A DNA stretch of 9,130 bases. Origin: Sporomusa sp. (GTDB lineage: Bacteria > Bacillota_C > Negativicutes > Sporomusales > Sporomusaceae). A program made the position numbers and the translations under genes. Of the stretch, positions 7,447-9,130 are shown in pieces. The stretch spans positions 1-9,130 of the forward strand of contig JAQSXM010000107.1 of the NCBI GenBank assembly GCA_029256645.1, read 5' to 3'. Under the pieces are notes generated by a model. That model did not search any database and was not told where the DNA came from. It was given only the letters and a program-made list of their open reading frames with translations. Within the stretch, counting starts at the first letter, position 1. Each line of letters starts with the position of its first letter.

Positions 7447-7554
7447 CTATTTCTTTTTGGAATCAATTTTTAGAAGCTTGCATGACTGATAGTATAGTGC
7501 CATCGTCCAACCAATTCCCACCAGCGCTAATAACATAAGTTCTTGTCCGTTCAT
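7447..7554 (-). CDS. Unrecognised 35-residue single-helix membrane protein
   Basis: Small gene of 36 codons including the stop. It starts MNGQELMLLALVGIGWTMAL, giving one hydrophobic segment at about residues 5-22, and ends in a basic tail (CKLLKIDSKKK), which predicts a cytoplasmic C-terminus. Support for a real gene: an ATG with GGAGG 9 nt upstream, a σA-like promoter about 155 nt further up (7715-7743), and a strong terminator 17 nt after the stop. I do not recognise the family. It does not clearly match known small subunits such as KdpF or CydX, nor the usual Fst/Ldr-type toxin pattern, though a membrane-active toxin or a small regulator of a membrane protein are both possible. Its neighbours are YitT upstream and catalase downstream, each with its own promoter. 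Confidence 0.78.
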   Translation of the reverse strand: MNGQELMLLALVGIGWTMALYYQSCKLLKIDSKKK

Positions 7555-7708
7555 ACGAATGCACCTCCGTTTATTTGAAGGCGGACATCCGGTTAGAAGG
7601 AGCTTCCCGGGGCACATTTTAGTTGCTAGAATTATTGAACTTCTCTTTACTCGAAAAGCTCTGTCCTCCTAGTCACTCCAGGAAGTTATTCTGGTTGGTT
7701 GGCCGTAT
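7555..7708 (-). promoter_or_regulatory. Long, potentially structured 5' leader of the small-protein gene
   Basis: About 154 nt separate the predicted start (about 7708) from the ATG at 7554. A 10-bp helix with one bulge is possible between 7682-7691 and 7629-7643 (GAAGTT/AACTTC plus ATTC/GAAT), enclosing a small CUUU/AAAG hairpin. Close to the gene, UCCG (7582-7585) can pair either with CGGA just before it (7588-7591) or with the CGGA that forms part of the ribosome site (7566-7569). I could not match it to a riboswitch class I know. Confidence 0.45.
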
Positions 7709-7714
7709 GTATAC

Positions 7715-7743
7715 ATTGTATCAAAAAAAACTCAGGCCGGCAA
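7715..7743 (-). promoter_or_regulatory. Predicted σA promoter of the small-protein gene
   Basis: On the minus strand TTGCCG (7738-7743) and TACAAT (7715-7720) are 17 bp apart, with an eight-T run in the spacer. A perfect 10-bp palindrome ATGTATACAT (7707-7716) overlaps the end of the -10 box and the predicted start, a natural place for a repressor. Confidence 0.6.
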
Positions 7744-7779
7744 TGAAAATATTGCGATAATATTATGTAAATTTACTTA

Positions 7780-8631
7780 TTATAACTGTCTGGAGTTTGG
7801 CAGCGTAAAGCCCCGCCCCATGACTTCAGCCGCATCCTGAACAATCATAAACGCCTGCGGATCAGACTCATGAACAAGCTGTTTAATTTTAGCGATCTGA
7901 GTAAGGCTGACAACAACAAACAATACTTGTTTACTCTGACGGGTAAAAGCGCCTTCCCCGTTAAGAATAGTAACCCCCCGGCCTACTTCTTTTAAGATGG
8001 CCTCTACAATACTATCGGTATTGTAGGAAACGATAAAGACAGTTTTTCTGCGATTAAACCCTTCCACTACCTTATCAGTCAGGTTGGCACTAATAAACAT
8101 TGAAATTAACGTTAACATTGCCAGTTTGAGACCAAACAACATCGCTGCAACAAGCATAACGACACAGTTAACAGCAAAACCAACTACCCCAAAATTCAGT
8201 GCGTAGTATTTCTTTACAATGGCTGCAACAATGTCCAACCCGCCTGCGCTGCCATTCACCCGGAATATAAGACCGCTGCCGATACCTGAAATAACCCCGC
8301 CGGTAATTGCAGAGATAATGGGATCATCGATAAGGTTATATTGCGAAAAAAACTGGGTGGCATCTACGGTAAAGGAAAAAAGGATTGTTCCAAAAATAGT
8401 ACCAATTGTATACTCTTTGCCCAGCAGCCGGTAGGCGGCATAAAGCAAGGGGAGATTCATCACAAAAACCTGGACCCCGACCGGCAAGCCGAAAAGAAAA
8501 TAAAAGATAAGAGCCAAACCGGAAACCCCGCCACTGAGCAGGTGATGTGGCACCAGAAACGCGTTAATAGAAATACTGCTGACGACACAGCCAATAGCAA
8601 CCCACAGGTATTGATTAATCTTATTTCGCAT
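7780..8631 (-). CDS. YitT family membrane protein (DUF161 + DUF2179)
   Basis: Integral membrane protein of 283 residues with the standard YitT architecture: about five to six hydrophobic segments in residues 8-185, including the conserved glycine-rich NGSAGGLDI stretch (126-134), then a soluble C-terminal DUF2179 domain (about 195-275) that resembles a small ligand-binding alpha/beta fold. The function of the family is not firmly established. The ATG at 8631 has GGAGG 5 nt upstream. An extended -10 promoter lies 45 bp upstream with an inverted repeat in its spacer. It appears to be a single-gene unit; the downstream small gene has its own promoter, and no clear terminator was found directly after the stop. 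Confidence 0.93.
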   Translation of the reverse strand: MRNKINQYLWVAIGCVVSSISINAFLVPHHLLSGGVSGLALIFYFLFGLPVGVQVFVMNLPLLYAAYRLLGKEYTIGTIFGTILFSFTVDATQFFSQYNLIDDPIISAITGGVISGIGSGLIFRVNGSAGGLDIVAAIVKKYYALNFGVVGFAVNCVVMLVAAMLFGLKLAMLTLISMFISANLTDKVVEGFNRRKTVFIVSYNTDSIVEAILKEVGRGVTILNGEGAFTRQSKQVLFVVVSLTQIAKIKQLVHESDPQAFMIVQDAAEVMGRGFTLPNSRQL

Positions 8632-8675
8632 ATATTCCTCCAGTTAATAGTACATTTCAGCTTACCCCTAATAGG

Positions 8676-8702
8676 ATTCTACCATACCGGAGTAAAATCC
8701 GG
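8676..8702 (-). promoter_or_regulatory. Extended -10 promoter of the YitT gene with an internal inverted repeat
   Basis: On the minus strand TGGTAGAAT (8676-8684) is an extended -10 element; the -35 region is poor. The inverted repeat CCGGA-N6-TCCGG (8687-8702) covers the spacer and -35 region, so a protein bound there would control access to the promoter. Predicted start near 8669. Confidence 0.55.
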
Positions 8703-8755
8703 AATATCTTTAATCGTTTTTACCCCCTGTTCCCCCTGGTATTTATATCTAAACT

Positions 8756-8790
8756 AAGAAAACTCAGCGCACCCTGCACTGAGTTTTCTT
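8756..8790. terminator. Perfect 12-bp inverted repeat between divergent genes
   Basis: AAGAAAACTCAG (8756-8767) and CTGAGTTTTCTT (8779-8790) pair perfectly, with an inner GCA/TGC extension and a CCC loop. It looks like a bidirectional terminator, but it lies between two divergent promoters, where no gene transcribes into it. It may insulate the two genes or end an unseen transcript. Confidence 0.6.
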
Positions 8791-8800
8791 CCCCCCCCCC
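8791..8800. repeat. Homopolymeric C10 tract
   Basis: Ten consecutive C bases directly follow the inverted repeat, about 60 bp upstream of the hemerythrin core promoter. Such tracts are prone to length change during replication. Confidence 0.95.
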
Positions 8801-8846
8801 AAATAGTTGCTTATTACAGCTTGACAGTTGTTCTATCTAAACAGTT

Positions 8847-8862
8847 TGTGATCTGGCTCACA
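8847..8862 (+). promoter_or_regulatory. CRP/FNR-superfamily operator upstream of hemerythrin
   Basis: TGTGATCTGGCTCACA is a perfect TGTGA-N6-TCACA palindrome, the form bound by CRP-like regulators. Its centre (8854.5) is 41.5 bp before the predicted start (8896), the classical class II activator position, and the gene lacks a recognisable -35 box, as expected for activator dependence. Which regulator binds cannot be told. Confidence 0.75.
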
Positions 8863-8883
8863 TCATAAAAAATCTTTCAGGAT

Positions 8884-8889
8884 TATACT
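8884..8889 (+). promoter_or_regulatory. -10 element of the hemerythrin promoter
   Basis: TATACT matches five of six bases of TATAAT. The hexamer 17 bp upstream is CATCAT, not a usable -35. Predicted start near 8896, with a leader of about 26 nt before the ATG. Confidence 0.6.
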
Positions 8890-8921
8890 GGAAATATAAG
8901 AGTTCGAGGAGGTTTTTGATC

Positions 8922-9130
8922 ATGGCAGACATATCTAATCTAACAAGACAACATAAAGAAATTATTGAGCTTTTAGATAAGCTCAATAATTTCGCCACAC
9001 CAGCAGCAGTGGTAAAAGACGCGTTTGCAATCTCAATGCTGTTGGGTCAGCTAGCCGGCAAAATCAATATTCACCTGTCTAATGAGGATAAATTTCTTTA
9101 CCCCCGGCTAATGGACTCAAATGATGTCCG
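8922..9130 (+). CDS. Hemerythrin-like (HHE) protein, 3'-truncated by window edge
   Basis: The first 69 residues of a di-iron four-helix-bundle protein. The ATG at 8922 (MADISNLTRQHKEI) has GAGGAGG (8906-8912) 9 nt upstream. Visible iron-ligand candidates are His11 in the first helix, and His51 and Glu55 in the pattern HLSNEDKFLYPRL, the HxxxE plus LYP signature of hemerythrin HHE domains. The remaining ligands would lie beyond the window. Family members bind O2 reversibly, sense O2 or NO, or help repair iron-sulfur clusters, so the exact role is open. The promoter carries a CRP/FNR-type site. It lies divergent to YitT and near the catalase-superoxide reductase operon, consistent with oxygen or nitrosative stress defence. 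Confidence 0.9.
   Translation, partial: MADISNLTRQHKEIIELLDKLNNFATPAAVVKDAFAISMLLGQLAGKINIHLSNEDKFLYPRLMDSNDV

Noticed and set aside
7447..7554. Type I toxin with antisense RNA
   Set aside because: Size and helix would fit, but no convincing plus-strand promoter for an antisense RNA was found over the gene or its leader.
7724..7760. Intrinsic terminator directly after YitT
   Set aside because: There is a U8 run, but the only hairpin near it (GCAAU/AUUGC) is 5 bp and separated from the run by about 10 nt, so it is not a convincing terminator.
8821..8826. Perfect TTGACA before the hemerythrin gene
   Set aside because: No -10-like hexamer lies 16-18 bp downstream (GTTTGT at 17 bp), so it is probably not the -35 of a σA promoter; the -10 at 8884 with the CRP/FNR site fits better.

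Overview
The window looks like a chromosomal stretch of an anaerobic, spore-former-lineage Firmicute. Gene content fits Negativicutes of the Sporomusa/Pelosinus type: superoxide reductase next to a heme catalase, hemerythrin, a DUF1638 protein, strong GGAGG ribosome sites and σA-type promoters. This taxonomic reading is inference from gene content and base composition; no phylogenetic marker is present.

Layout, left to right. (1) + strand, 1-2071: the 3' part of an MFS transporter gene that runs in from outside the window, then a DUF1638 protein, closed by a bidirectional hairpin terminator (2082-2122). DUF1638 proteins commonly sit with corrinoid-dependent methyltransferases, so this may be the edge of a methyl-compound utilisation locus. 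(2) - strand, 2156-3357: a gamma-carbonic-anhydrase-like hexapeptide protein followed 17 bp later by a nitroreductase. (3) - strand, 3519-4919: a DASS/SLC13-type anion transporter with altered signature motifs. (4) - strand, 5059-7331: an oxygen-defence operon, catalase then a desulfoferrodoxin-type superoxide reductase, with a near-consensus σA promoter, a 5' leader of about 170 nt, and a terminator. (5) - strand, 7388-7743: a compact unit made of a promoter, a potentially structured leader of about 150 nt, an unrecognised 35-residue one-helix membrane protein, and a strong intrinsic terminator. (6) - strand, 7780-8631: a YitT-family membrane protein. (7) + strand from 8922: a hemerythrin-like protein cut by the window end, preceded by a CRP/FNR-type palindrome centred 41.5 bp upstream of the predicted transcription start.

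How the genes fit together. Superoxide reductase turns superoxide into peroxide, catalase removes the peroxide, and hemerythrin-type di-iron proteins bind O2 or handle NO and iron stress, so the right half is a plausible oxygen/nitrosative-stress neighbourhood. The most interesting items are the unannotated small-protein unit at 7388-7743, the perfect Shine-Dalgarno with a 9-codon ORF in the catalase leader, the desulfoferrodoxin with an enlarged cysteine-rich N-terminal region, and the well-positioned CRP/FNR site. No CRISPR array, insertion sequence, tRNA or rRNA was seen.
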